A stretch of DNA of 64,000 nt, from positions 3,038,001 to 3,102,000 of the forward strand of contig CP088295.1 in NCBI GenBank assembly GCA_024666565.1. The letters run 5' to 3'. The notes beneath the pieces are model-generated. The model was not told where the DNA came from. It did not search any database and was given only the letters and a program-made list of their open reading frames with translations. The position numbers and the translations under genes are program-made. Source of the stretch: Svornostia abyssi (GTDB lineage: Bacteria; Actinomycetota; Thermoleophilia; Solirubrobacterales; Solirubrobacteraceae). Below, in pieces: positions 54,051-62,868 of this stretch (positions are counted from its first letter, which is position 1; every line of letters begins with the position of its first letter).

Positions 54051-54776
54051 ATGCCCGACATCGTCACCGCCACCGACCTGACGCGCCGTTACGGCGAGGG
54101 CGTCGCCGCCGTCGACGCGCTGGCCGGCGTCACCGTGGCGTTCCCGGCGGGTGCACTCACGGCCATCATGGGCCCATCGGGCTCGGGGAAATCGACGCTC
54201 ATGCACTGCCTCGCGGGGCTGGACACGCCGACGAGCGGGAGTGTCACCCTCGACGGCGTCGAACTCGCCGGCCTGTCCGACAAGGCGCTGACCGAGCTGC
54301 GGCGCGACCGGGTCGGGTTCGTCTTCCAGGCGTTCAACCTGCTGCCGGTGCTCACGGCGGAGGAGAACATCACGCTGCCGCTCACCCTGGCCGGCCGCAA
54401 GCCCGATCAGGCGTGGCTGGACCAGCTCATCGAGACCGTGAACCTCACGGACCGGCGCACGCACCGGCCGGCGGAGCTGTCCGGCGGCCAGCAGCAGCGC
54501 GTCGCCGTGGCGCGGGCGCTCGTGCACAAGCCGGCGGTGGTGTTCGCCGATGAGCCGACGGGCAACCTGGACTCCAAGTCGTCGGGCGAGATCCTGACGC
54601 TGCTGCGCCGGTCCGTCGACGACCTCGGCCAGACCGTGATCATGGTGACCCACGACGCGAAGGCCGCCGCGATCGCCGACCGGCTGCTCGTGCTCGCCGA
54701 CGGCCGCGTCGTGCACGACGGTGACGCCGGCGACGCCGATCAGGTCTTTCAGGTCATGCGCGAGGTCGTGGCGTGA
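54051..54776 (+). CDS. ABC transporter ATP-binding protein, MacB/LolD type
   Basis: 241 aa. Walker A GPSGSGKST at 41-49, Q-loop in FVFQAFNLLPVLTAEEN, signature LSGGQQQRVAVARAL near 143-157, Walker B VVFADEPTGNLDSKSSGE and H-loop in MVTHDAKAAAIADR. NLDSK and the length place it with the MacB/LolD/FtsE exporters. AGGAGC precedes the ATG. Its stop overlaps the permease start (GTGA). It powers the neighbouring FtsX-like permease. Confidence 0.94.
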   Translation: MPDIVTATDLTRRYGEGVAAVDALAGVTVAFPAGALTAIMGPSGSGKSTLMHCLAGLDTPTSGSVTLDGVELAGLSDKALTELRRDRVGFVFQAFNLLPVLTAEENITLPLTLAGRKPDQAWLDQLIETVNLTDRRTHRPAELSGGQQQRVAVARALVHKPAVVFADEPTGNLDSKSSGEILTLLRRSVDDLGQTVIMVTHDAKAAAIADRLLVLADGRVVHDGDAGDADQVFQVMREVVA

Positions 54777-57337
54777 CCTCGCTGACCCTCCGCAGTCTCG
54801 CGTCGCGCAAACTCCGCACGGCGCTCACGTCCATCGCGATCATCCTGGGCGTCGCGATGATCTCGGGGACGTTCGTCCTCACGGACACGATCAACAAGTC
54901 GTTCGACGACATCTTCCAGGCCGGGTACGAAGGCGTCGACGTCGCGGTGAGCCCGAAGACGGTCGAGGGCCTGGAGGGCGACACCGGCCCGGTCGCCGAG
55001 CCGCTGCCGCAGTCACTCGTCGCGCGGGTCGCGGCGGTGGACGGTGTCGCGGTCGCCGAGGGCTCGGTCACCGGCCAGGTGTCCATCCGGGGGAAGGACG
55101 GCGACGCGGTCACCCAGGGCGGCGCGCCGAACTTCGCCGCGAGCGTCATGGACGAGCGGTTCACCCCGTTCCGCTACACCGAGGGGCGCGAGCCCGGCGC
55201 CGACGGTGAGGTTGCGCTCGACGCGAAGACCGCGAAGGACCAAGGCTTCGCTCTCGGAGACAAGGTCGGGATCGTCGGCGAGGAGGGCGCGAAGCGCTAC
55301 ACGCTCGTCGGGGTGGCGAAGTACGGCGACGTCGACTCGCTCGCGGGCGCGTCGTTCGCGCTCATGACGGTCGCGGAGACCCAGCGGATCACCGGCCGGG
55401 TCGGCCAGGTCGACGAGATCGACGTCGCTGCCGAGGAGGGCGTGAGCCCCGAGGAGCTGAAGGGCCGGGTCGCCACCGCCCTGGAGGGCGAGCCGGTGGC
55501 GGTTCGCACCGGGCAGGAGTCGGCGGACAAGCAGTCCAGCGACCTGCAGGAGCAACTGGGCTTCCTGCGGACCGCGCTGCTCGTGTTCGGCGGGATCGCC
55601 GTGTTCGTCGGCGCGTTCGTCATCTACAACACGTTCTCCATCACGGTCGCCCAGCGGACGCGCGAGCTCGCGCTGCTCCGGACACTCGGCGCGTCGCGCC
55701 GGCAGGTGCTCGGCGGCGTGGCGCTCGAGGCGTTCCTCATCGGGCTGTTCGCGTCCGTCGTCGGGATGCTCGGCGGACTGCTGCTCGCCCCCGCGCTCAC
55801 CGGGCTGTTCAGCGCGCTCGGGTTCGATCTGCCGACCGGCGGGAACGTCGTCGCCGCGCGCACGATCATCGTCGCGCTGCTCGTCGGCACGATCGTCACG
55901 GTGCTCGCGAGCCTCGCGCCCGCCGTGCGCGCGACGCGCGTGGCGCCGATCGCGGCGATGCGGGAGGGCTTGTCCGAGGGCGACGGGCGTCACCGGCGCC
56001 CCTACTTCGCGACGTTCCTGCTGGTGGCAGGCGTCGGCCTGCTGCTCGCCGGCCTGTTCGGCGGGGGGTCGGGCGGCCAGGCCGCAAGCCTGCTCGGGCT
56101 GGGCGCCGCGGTGGTGTTCCTCGCCGTCGCCCTGCTGAGCCCGCGCCTCGTCCGCCCGCTGGCGGCGGGGATCGGCGCGCCGCTGCAGCGGCTGTTCGGG
56201 CTGAGCGGGCTGCTGGCCCGGGAGAACGCGACCCGCAACCCGGCTCGCACCGCGGTCACCGCGGCGGCGCTGATGATCGGCGTGGCGCTCGTCGCGTTCG
56301 TGTCGATCTTCGCCGCAGGGCTGCAGGGGTCGGTGGAGGCGTCCGTCGACCGCGCGTTCACGGGCGACATCACCGTGCTGAACACCGATGGGTTCTCGCC
56401 GATCCCGGAGGGCGTGCAGCCCGCGATCGGGGAGATTCCCGGCGTCGCGTCCTCGTCGGCGTTCCGGTTCGCGGAGTCGCGGGTGCGTGGCGTGTCGGGC
56501 ACCGTGGCGGTCATCGGCGTCGATCCCGAGGTGGCCGGCAGCTACACGGCGACCTGGAAGGACGGCGACGACCAGTTGCTACGAACGCTCGGCGACGATG
56601 GGGTGCTCATCAACAACGGCACCGCGGTCGGGGATGCGAAGGACGTCGGAGACACACTCGACGTCCTCACACCCACCGGCAAGCGCGTCACCCTCACGGT
56701 CCGCGGCGTGCTCGACGAGGGGGACTTCGATCTCCTCGGCGGGGGGATGGTCCTGTCGACCGCGGTGATCACGAAGGAGTTCGGGGTGCGGCAGCCCGCG
56801 CTGCTCTCGGTGGCGTTCGACGACAGCCGCCCGAAGGAGCAGACGCGCAAGGCCGTCGACGACATGCTCGCGGCGCAGTTCCCGAACGTCGAGGCGCAGG
56901 ATCGCGAGGAGCTGAAGGAGTCCCAGTCCGAGCAGATCGGGCAGCTCCTCGCCCTGATCTACGCGCTCCTGGCGCTGTCGGTCATCGTGTCGCTGTTCGG
57001 CATCGTCAACACGCTCGCGCTGTCGGTGTTCGAAAGGACCCGGGAATTGGGCATGCTGAGAGCCATCGGAACCACGAAGCGACAGGTCCGCCGGATCGTG
57101 CGGCTCGAAGCGGTCATCACCTCGCTCATCGGCGCGAGCCTTGGCGTCGTGCTCGGCGTCCTGTTCGCCCTGCTGGTGTCCCGTCCGCTGGAGGAGGAGG
57201 GCTTCGTGCTGACGTTCCCGATCGCCACGCTGCTCGTCCTGCTGGTCCTGTCCGCGCTGGCCGGGATCGTTGCCGCCATCATGCCCGCCCGCCGAGCCGC
57301 GAAGCTCGATGTCCTCGAGGCCCTCGCCTACGAGTAG
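54773..57337 (+). CDS. FtsX-like ABC permease, duplicated (MacB/BceB class)
   Basis: 854 aa with two FtsX/MacB_PCD units. The first begins with LASRKLRTALTSIAIILGVAMISGTFVLTD, a large extracytoplasmic domain of about 200 residues, then three spans ending with ATRVAPIAAMREG. The second begins LARENATRNPARTAVTAAALMIGVALVAFV, has a second external domain, and ends PARRAAKLDVLEALAYE. Such ABC exporters move lipoproteins, peptides or antibiotics or act as mechanotransmitters. The adjacent two-component genes suggest envelope-stress or antibiotic response. Its end overlaps the next gene. Confidence 0.9.
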   Translation: MTSLTLRSLASRKLRTALTSIAIILGVAMISGTFVLTDTINKSFDDIFQAGYEGVDVAVSPKTVEGLEGDTGPVAEPLPQSLVARVAAVDGVAVAEGSVTGQVSIRGKDGDAVTQGGAPNFAASVMDERFTPFRYTEGREPGADGEVALDAKTAKDQGFALGDKVGIVGEEGAKRYTLVGVAKYGDVDSLAGASFALMTVAETQRITGRVGQVDEIDVAAEEGVSPEELKGRVATALEGEPVAVRTGQESADKQSSDLQEQLGFLRTALLVFGGIAVFVGAFVIYNTFSITVAQRTRELALLRTLGASRRQVLGGVALEAFLIGLFASVVGMLGGLLLAPALTGLFSALGFDLPTGGNVVAARTIIVALLVGTIVTVLASLAPAVRATRVAPIAAMREGLSEGDGRHRRPYFATFLLVAGVGLLLAGLFGGGSGGQAASLLGLGAAVVFLAVALLSPRLVRPLAAGIGAPLQRLFGLSGLLARENATRNPARTAVTAAALMIGVALVAFVSIFAAGLQGSVEASVDRAFTGDITVLNTDGFSPIPEGVQPAIGEIPGVASSSAFRFAESRVRGVSGTVAVIGVDPEVAGSYTATWKDGDDQLLRTLGDDGVLINNGTAVGDAKDVGDTLDVLTPTGKRVTLTVRGVLDEGDFDLLGGGMVLSTAVITKEFGVRQPALLSVAFDDSRPKEQTRKAVDDMLAAQFPNVEAQDREELKESQSEQIGQLLALIYALLALSVIVSLFGIVNTLALSVFERTRELGMLRAIGTTKRQVRRIVRLEAVITSLIGASLGVVLGVLFALLVSRPLEEEGFVLTFPIATLLVLLVLSALAGIVAAIMPARRAAKLDVLEALAYE

Positions 57338-58502
57338 CGACGAGGTCCCGGTCCTGCCGGCGACCGCGACGACGCCCGAGGGGGCGCCGGCGGGTCGCCG
57401 GCCGGTGACCGTCCCGCGCTCGCTGGCCGTGCTCAGCGAGCTGGGGTGGCGGTTCCTCGTGTGCGTCGCCGCACTCGTGGTGATCGTCTACGGGCTGTGG
57501 CAGCTGCGGCTGGTGCTGTTGCCGGTGTTCATCGCGATGCTCGCGGCCACGCTGCTGGGCCCGCCGGCGATGTGGCTGCGCCACCGCGGGGTCCATCGGA
57601 CAGTCGCGACGTTCCTCGTCTACGTCGGCGGGCTCACCATCCTGGCGGGCGTGCTGTGGTTGATCATCCCCGCGACGATCCACGAGTTCGACGAGCTCGG
57701 CGTGCAGGTGGGCGGCGGCATCGACGAGGTCGGCGACTGGCTGGCGACCGGGCCGTTCGGCCTGAGCGAGACGGAGGTGCAGGACGCGATCGACGAGCTC
57801 TCCAATCGCGTGCAGGACAGCGCCGAGGACATCGCCTCCGGCGTCTACACGGGGGCGCTCGTCGCGGTGCAGGTGCTCGCGGGCATCCTCATCACGTTCG
57901 TCGTGACGTTCTTCCTCGTGCGTGACGGCGATCGGATCTGGGATTGGGCCGTCCGCCTGGCGCCGCACCGCCGGCGGGAGACCATCCACGCGGCGGGGGA
58001 GGAGGGCTGGCGCGTGCTGAGCGCCTTCGTGCGCGGCATCACGATCATCGCGACGATCGACGCGGTGGCGATCGGCCTCGCGCTGTGGATCATCGGGGTG
58101 CCGCTCGTGATGCCGTTGGCGCTGCTGACGTTCGTGCTGGCGTTCATCCCGTTCATCGGCGCGTTCACCGCGGGCGCGGCGGCCGCGCTCGTTGCACTGG
58201 TGTCCAACGGGTGGGTGGATGCGGTACTCGTCATCGCGGCGGTCACCGCGATCCAGCAGCTCGAAGGCGACCTGCTCTACCCCGTCATCGTGGGGAAGAC
58301 CGTGGAGCTGCACCCGGTCGCGATCCTCGTCTGCGTGGGTGCGGGCGGCATCCTCGGGGGGATCATCGGTGCGTTCCTGGCGGTGCCCGTCGCGGCACTC
58401 GTCGCCACCGTCATCCCGCTCGTGCGACGCGAGGTGGCGCTGTCGCACGCGCTGGACCCGCCCGCGCAGCCGGACGAGCCGTCGGAGATCGTGCTCCCTT
58501 AG
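57309..58502 (+). CDS. AI-2E family (PerM-like) transporter
   Basis: 397 aa from the ATG at 57309, overlapping the permease by 29 bases. An ATG at 57270 would only extend the disordered Ser/Pro-rich N-terminus. About eight spans, with the family pattern VLLPVFIAMLAATLLGPPAMWLRHRGVHRTVATFLVYVGG near the start and ITIIATIDAVAIGLALWIIGVPLVMPLALLTFVLAFIPFIGAFTAG plus GDLLYPVIVGKTVELHPVAILVCVGAGGILGGIIGAFLAVPVAA near the end. Members export small molecules or ions. The substrate is unknown. The stop overlaps the convergent RTX gene stop. Confidence 0.87.
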   Translation: MSSRPSPTSSDEVPVLPATATTPEGAPAGRRPVTVPRSLAVLSELGWRFLVCVAALVVIVYGLWQLRLVLLPVFIAMLAATLLGPPAMWLRHRGVHRTVATFLVYVGGLTILAGVLWLIIPATIHEFDELGVQVGGGIDEVGDWLATGPFGLSETEVQDAIDELSNRVQDSAEDIASGVYTGALVAVQVLAGILITFVVTFFLVRDGDRIWDWAVRLAPHRRRETIHAAGEEGWRVLSAFVRGITIIATIDAVAIGLALWIIGVPLVMPLALLTFVLAFIPFIGAFTAGAAAALVALVSNGWVDAVLVIAAVTAIQQLEGDLLYPVIVGKTVELHPVAILVCVGAGGILGGIIGAFLAVPVAALVATVIPLVRREVALSHALDPPAQPDEPSEIVLP

Positions 58503-59854
58503 AGCACGACTTCGCAGTCGCTGGCGACCTTGTCCTTGCTGTCCTTCTGGACGCGATCGCGGCCCGGTCCGCACTCGACGATGTCGGCGCCGCCGCCGAC
58601 GGCGCGGATCGTGTCGTTGCCGCTGCCGGCGCGGACGGTGTCCTTGCCGTAGCCGGGGCGGATCGTGTCGTCGCCGCCGCCGCCGAGGATCGTGTCCTCG
58701 CCGCGGCCTCCGGAGATGTCGTCGTCGCCGTCGCTGCCGGAGAGGTCGTCGTCGCCGAAGCCGCCGATGATGTGGTCGTCGCCGGGACCGGCGTCGACGT
58801 CGTCGTCGCCGCGGCCGGCATCCACGTCGTCGTTGCCGTCGAACAGGAGGACGCGGTCGTTGCCGTCCAGGGCCACGATGACGTCGGCTCCGTCGGTGCT
58901 CTCGAGGACGTCGTCGCCGTCGCTGCCCTTCTCCTGGTCGCGGTTGATCTCGGTGGCGGACGGCGAGCCGCGGTCGGCGACCTTCTGCCCGACGAGCTGC
59001 AGGCCGCCGTTGGTGCGGCCCTGGAGGGGCTGGAAGCCCTCGTCGTCGACTGGGTCGCCCTTGATGACCTGCTCGCAGTCGGTCGCGTAGTTGCCCTCGG
59101 TGTTGCTCGACACGTACACGGTGTCGTCGCCGGGGCCACAGTCGATGGTGTCGACGCCGGGGCCGGTGTAGATCGTGTCGTCGCCGTCGCCGCCGCGCAG
59201 GGTGTCTTCGCCCGCCTCGCCGCCGGAGAGGAGGTCGTTCCCCGGCCCGCCGTCGATCTCGTCGTTGCCGGCGCCGCCGTCGATGGCGTCGTCCCCGTCG
59301 TCGCCGAAGGAACGGTCGGCGCCGTTGCCCGTGAAGATGATGTCGTTGCCCGGGCCGCCCTGGACGTTGCCATCGTTGCCGCGGTTGCTGTCGATGTAGT
59401 CGTCGCCGTCGCGGCCCAGCAGCGCCTTGTCGTCCCCGAATCCAGCCTCTATGAGGGCGTCGTCGCCCGGGCCGCCGTCGAGGTGGTCGTCGCCGTCGCC
59501 GCCGTCGAGCCAGTCGGTCCCGGGGCCGCCGAAGACCGTGTCGTTGCCCGTCCCGCCGTTCGCGCGTTCACGGTCGCCGTGGGAGAGGTCGATCCAGTCG
59601 TCGCCGGTGCCGCCTTCGGCGCGGTCGGTGTCGAATCCGCCCCAGATCTTGTCCTTGCCGGTGCCACCGGAGAGGATGTCGTCGCCGGTCTTGCCGTCGA
59701 GCTTGTCGTCGGAGCCGAGCCCGCGGATGGTGTCATCGCCGGTCGTGCCGACGAGGTCGTCCTTGTTCGGCGTGCCCTCGATCGTCTTCGCCCAGGCGGT
59801 GGCGGTGAGCGCGGTCAGCAGGGCGAGCGTGGCGATCAGCAGGCGGGAACGCAT
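58499..59854 (-). CDS. Secreted RTX calcium-binding repeat protein
   Basis: 451 aa, almost all nonapeptide repeats of the GGxGxDxxx type (for example GGTGDDWIDL, GGDGDDHLDG, GGRGEDTILG), which form calcium-filled beta rolls. The repeats fall in two blocks, about 25-265 and 315-430, joined by a non-repeat segment. Two cysteine pairs (CGPGDD/DCEQV and CGPGRD/DCEVV) end each block in the same way. Residues 1-22 form a Sec signal peptide, so export is by Sec and no type I secretion gene is nearby. No enzymatic domain is present. It is very acidic. Confidence 0.9.
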   Translation of the reverse strand: MRSRLLIATLALLTALTATAWAKTIEGTPNKDDLVGTTGDDTIRGLGSDDKLDGKTGDDILSGGTGKDKIWGGFDTDRAEGGTGDDWIDLSHGDRERANGGTGNDTVFGGPGTDWLDGGDGDDHLDGGPGDDALIEAGFGDDKALLGRDGDDYIDSNRGNDGNVQGGPGNDIIFTGNGADRSFGDDGDDAIDGGAGNDEIDGGPGNDLLSGGEAGEDTLRGGDGDDTIYTGPGVDTIDCGPGDDTVYVSSNTEGNYATDCEQVIKGDPVDDEGFQPLQGRTNGGLQLVGQKVADRGSPSATEINRDQEKGSDGDDVLESTDGADVIVALDGNDRVLLFDGNDDVDAGRGDDDVDAGPGDDHIIGGFGDDDLSGSDGDDDISGGRGEDTILGGGGDDTIRPGYGKDTVRAGSGNDTIRAVGGGADIVECGPGRDRVQKDSKDKVASDCEVVL

Positions 59855-59988
59855 GAGAGAACGGTCGGCACGCGTCGCCGAGGAGTCACAGCCGTTGCGC
59901 CGGAGCGCGGACGAACGTCAGGCGCCGGGTCCACGCTTCCGCGGGAGCGTTGACGCGTCAATCGTTCGGCTTCCGTCCGCTCGCCGCG

Positions 59989-60002
59989 CGAACATACGTT
60001 CG
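59989..60002 (+). promoter_or_regulatory. LexA (SOS) box upstream of the 13E12 HNH gene
   Basis: CGAACATACGTTCG matches the actinobacterial LexA operator CGAAC-N4-GTTCG in all ten conserved bases. It ends 18 bases before the GTG at 60021, a position where LexA would block transcription. A separate 12-base palindrome, TTGACGCGTCAA (59950-59961), lies just upstream. Confidence 0.75.
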
Positions 60003-60020
60003 TGTTCGAGAGGGGGACCG

Positions 60021-61265
60021 GTGACGATTGAAGAGCTCGGCGAACGGATCGCGGCGATGGCCGCCGACATCGAGGCGGCGATGTGCCGCTGGCTGGAGCT
60101 GGTGGCCGAGTTCGACCGCCGCGAGGGGTGGGGGCTCGAAGGCTGCAGCTCGTGCGCGGCGTGGGTGTCGTGGCGGTGCGCGGTGGGGCCGCAGGCCGCG
60201 CGCGAGCATGTGCGGGTCGCTCGGCGGCTGAGGGAGCTGCCCCTGGTCCGGGACGCGTTCTCGCGCGGGGAGCTGTCGTACTCGAAGGTGCGCGCGATCA
60301 CCCGTGTCGAGGACGTGGCGCACGAGCAGGAGCTCGTCGAGCTGGCGCGCAACGCGACGGCGGCGCAGCTCGACCGGATCGTGCGGTCCTATCGGTCGGT
60401 CGCGCGGGTTGAGTCCGATGCGGAGCGGGCGCTTGACGAGCGCTTTCTCGCCATGGAGTGGGAGGACGACGGGGCGTTGCGCGTACGTGGCCGGTTGCCG
60501 GCCGAGCAGGGCGCACTGCTGATGCGGGCTGTGGAGATCGTCGCCGAGCAGCTGCGCGCAGATGCCGCCGCCGATCAGGTGCCGACCCCGGCCGGCGCCC
60601 GGCGCGCCGACGCCCTGGCCGCGATCGCGGACCAGGCGCTTGCCGGTCCCGGCGCGGGCCGCACCGGTGGCGACCGCGTGCAGCTGGTGGTGCATGTGGA
60701 CGCCGACACCCTCTCTGACGCCGATGACCACGGGCGCTGCGAGCTCGAGCACGGGCCGGCCCTCACTCGGGCCACCGCGCGGCGGCTGGCCTGCGACAGC
60801 GCGATCGTGCAGATCACCGAAAGGGACAGCCAGCCGCTGGCGGTGGGACGCAAGACCCGCAGCATCCCGCCCGCGCTCAGACGTGCGCTCCGCACCCGCG
60901 ACCAGGGGTGCCGGTTCCCGGGGTGCACGAACCACCGATATATCGACGCGCACCACATCCGGCACTGGGCCGACGGTGGCACCACCGACCTGGACAATCT
61001 CGTGCACCTCTGCGGGCACCACCACCGCCTCCTGCACGAGGGCGGCTACACCGTTCGGTGCGGGCCTGACGGCGCGTTCGAGTTCCGCACGCCCGCCGGG
61101 CGCATGCTGCACGAACAGCCGCGAGCCCGCCGCCGCGATCGCTGCGACCACGCGCTTCCCCGAGCGCGCGCCGGAGCGCGGCTCCAGACCCTGCATGACC
61201 GCCTCGACCTCGATCTCGCGACCAGCGCGATGATCTCCATCGCCCCGCTGGCGGATACCGGATGA
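60021..61265 (+). CDS. 13E12/DUF222 protein with HNH endonuclease domain
   Basis: 414 aa, GTG start after AGGGGGA. The N-terminal DUF222 (13E12 repeat) domain covers about 1-280: CSSCAAWVSWRCAVGPQAAREHVRVARRLRELPLVRDAFSRGELSYSKVRAITRV is its hallmark. The C-terminal HNH nuclease at about 295-345 contains CRFPGCTNHRYIDAHHIRHWADGGTTDLDNLVHLCGHHHRLLHEGG with metal-binding Cys and His and the catalytic His. These genes are plentiful in actinobacteria. Mycobacterial 13E12 copies are induced by DNA damage. The LexA box directly upstream says the same here. Confidence 0.92.
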   Translation: MTIEELGERIAAMAADIEAAMCRWLELVAEFDRREGWGLEGCSSCAAWVSWRCAVGPQAAREHVRVARRLRELPLVRDAFSRGELSYSKVRAITRVEDVAHEQELVELARNATAAQLDRIVRSYRSVARVESDAERALDERFLAMEWEDDGALRVRGRLPAEQGALLMRAVEIVAEQLRADAAADQVPTPAGARRADALAAIADQALAGPGAGRTGGDRVQLVVHVDADTLSDADDHGRCELEHGPALTRATARRLACDSAIVQITERDSQPLAVGRKTRSIPPALRRALRTRDQGCRFPGCTNHRYIDAHHIRHWADGGTTDLDNLVHLCGHHHRLLHEGGYTVRCGPDGAFEFRTPAGRMLHEQPRARRRDRCDHALPRARAGARLQTLHDRLDLDLATSAMISIAPLADTG

Positions 61266-61275
61266 CGGCCGGAGA

Positions 61276-62190
61276 TCAGGCGGCGACGAGCGCCTGCACG
61301 GTCGCGAGGTCGTACGCGCCCGCGTCACTGCCGAGCCCGCCCGCGACCCGCGACGCCGTCGCGCAGCCCAGCCGCGCGGCGTCCGCGGGGGCCAGGTCCA
61401 GGGACAGGCCGCGCAGGAACCCCGCGGAGAACGCGTCGCCGCAGCCGGTGGTGTCGACCACGTCGACCGGGAACGCGGGGACCTCCGCGACGCCGTCGGC
61501 GGTCACGACCACCGCACCGTCTGCGCCGCGGGTGGCGGCGATGCCGGCCACGCCGCGATCGAGCAGCGCCCGGCAGCCGGCGATCAGATCCGTCTCGCCG
61601 GTGAACCCCAGCACCTGCTCGTCGTTGGGCAGCAGCCAGTCGAGATGGGGCAGGGCGGCACCGATCCACTCCAGGATCCCCGGGTCACCGGGGGCGAGGA
61701 TGTCGGCGCTCGTGACGACGTCGTGCTCACGCGCCCGCCCGAGGATCTGCGCCGCGACCTCGCCGCCCATGAATTCCGGGCCGCCGAGATGGAGGAACCC
61801 GGCGCCGGCGAGCGCCGCGTCGGGCGCGTCGTCCGGGCCGGCCGATGCGTTCGCGCCGACGACGTGGAACGCCGGGCGGTCGCCGTTCGGGCGGATCGGC
61901 AGCACGCTGGCCGAGGTCTGGGCGTCATCGACGCGTCGCAGCAGCGAGACGTCGATGCCCTCGCGCTCCAGGAGGGCGAGGAGCATGTCGCCGACGGCGT
62001 CGGTGCCGACCGCGCCCGCGCTGCGCACCTCCGCGCCCAGCCGGGCGAGCACGAGCGCCGTGCCGCCCGCCGAGCCCGCGGCGGTCATGCGGATCTGCTC
62101 GACGAGCTGCCCGCCTTGGCCCTCCGGGATCTCCTCCACGGGGCGGACGAGGACGTCCAGCACGTGCACTCCCAGCGCGATCACGCGCAT
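61276..62190 (-). CDS. PfkB-family sugar/nucleoside kinase
   Basis: 304 aa ribokinase-like fold. The N-terminal GSAGGTALVLARLGAEVRSAGAVGTDAVGDMLL holds the first signature. LLPNDEQVLGFTG and the C-terminal DTTGCGDAFSAGFLRGL hold the anion hole and catalytic Asp (near 253). The substrate is not readable. It ends a minus-strand run with a class II aldolase immediately upstream (1-base gap), so the kinase probably makes the phosphorylated sugar that the aldolase splits. Confidence 0.88.
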   Translation of the reverse strand: MRVIALGVHVLDVLVRPVEEIPEGQGGQLVEQIRMTAAGSAGGTALVLARLGAEVRSAGAVGTDAVGDMLLALLEREGIDVSLLRRVDDAQTSASVLPIRPNGDRPAFHVVGANASAGPDDAPDAALAGAGFLHLGGPEFMGGEVAAQILGRAREHDVVTSADILAPGDPGILEWIGAALPHLDWLLPNDEQVLGFTGETDLIAGCRALLDRGVAGIAATRGADGAVVVTADGVAEVPAFPVDVVDTTGCGDAFSAGFLRGLSLDLAPADAARLGCATASRVAGGLGSDAGAYDLATVQALVAA

Positions 62191-62191
62191 C

Positions 62192-62845
62192 TCAGTCCTC
62201 CTCGGCGGGGCGGGTGGCCCCGTAGCCGGTCGTGGTCACCTGGGCGACGACGGCTTGGACGGCGGCGTCGTCGAGCACGCGCGGCGTGCCCAGCTGGGCC
62301 GCGCGCCAGTAGACCGTGCAGGCCCACTCGAGCAGCTCGGTGGCGCGGAGCGCCGTGGCCATATCGGGTCCGTGGGTGACGGCGCCGTGGTTGCCCATGA
62401 GCGCGGCGAGGCGCCCCTCCAGCGCCTCGAGGACGCCGGCGGCGAGCTCGGCGGTACCGAACGTCGCGTAAGGCGCCACGCGCACGCTGCCGCCCAGGCC
62501 GAGCATCTCGTAGTGCACCAGCGGGACCTCGTCGAGCACGCACGACAGCGCGGTCGCCATCGGCGCGTGGGTGTGCACCACGGCGCCGGACGAGAACTGG
62601 CGGTAGATCCCGAGGTGCAGGCTGAGCTCCGAGGTCGGCGCCAGCGTGCCGAACCGCTGGGCGCCCTCGATGTCGACGACCGGGACGTCGGCCGCTTGCA
62701 GCTCCGCCAGCACGGCTCCCGTGGGCGAGACGGCGACGAGGTCGTCGCAGCGCGCGCTGACGTTCCCGTTCGTCGCCGAGACGAGCCCGGCGGCAGCCAG
62801 ATGCCGGGCTGTGGACGCCACCAGTTCGCGTTCTCGCTCCAGCAC
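62192..62845 (-). CDS. Class II aldolase/adducin family protein (FucA-like)
   Basis: 217 aa from the GTG at 62845. Upstream in-frame codons offer no ATG or TTG, so this start is the best available. Zinc ligands and catalytic acid align with L-fuculose-1-phosphate aldolase: Glu73 (PTSELSLHL), His91 and His93 (VVHTHAPMA) and His153 (MGNHGAVTHG). TNGNVSAR and SPTG near 25-43 bind the phosphate. It therefore should cleave or epimerise a phosphorylated ketose. The neighbouring PfkB kinase fits that. The exact sugar is unknown. Confidence 0.88.
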   Translation of the reverse strand: MLERERELVASTARHLAAAGLVSATNGNVSARCDDLVAVSPTGAVLAELQAADVPVVDIEGAQRFGTLAPTSELSLHLGIYRQFSSGAVVHTHAPMATALSCVLDEVPLVHYEMLGLGGSVRVAPYATFGTAELAAGVLEALEGRLAALMGNHGAVTHGPDMATALRATELLEWACTVYWRAAQLGTPRVLDDAAVQAVVAQVTTTGYGATRPAEED

Positions 62846-62868
62846 GGTCGTCGAGTGTACGGAAACGT

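Noticed and set aside
58499-59854. Repetitive DNA that could be read as a CRISPR array
   Set aside because: The repeats are degenerate codons of RTX nonapeptides in one intact reading frame, with no constant repeat or spacer length.
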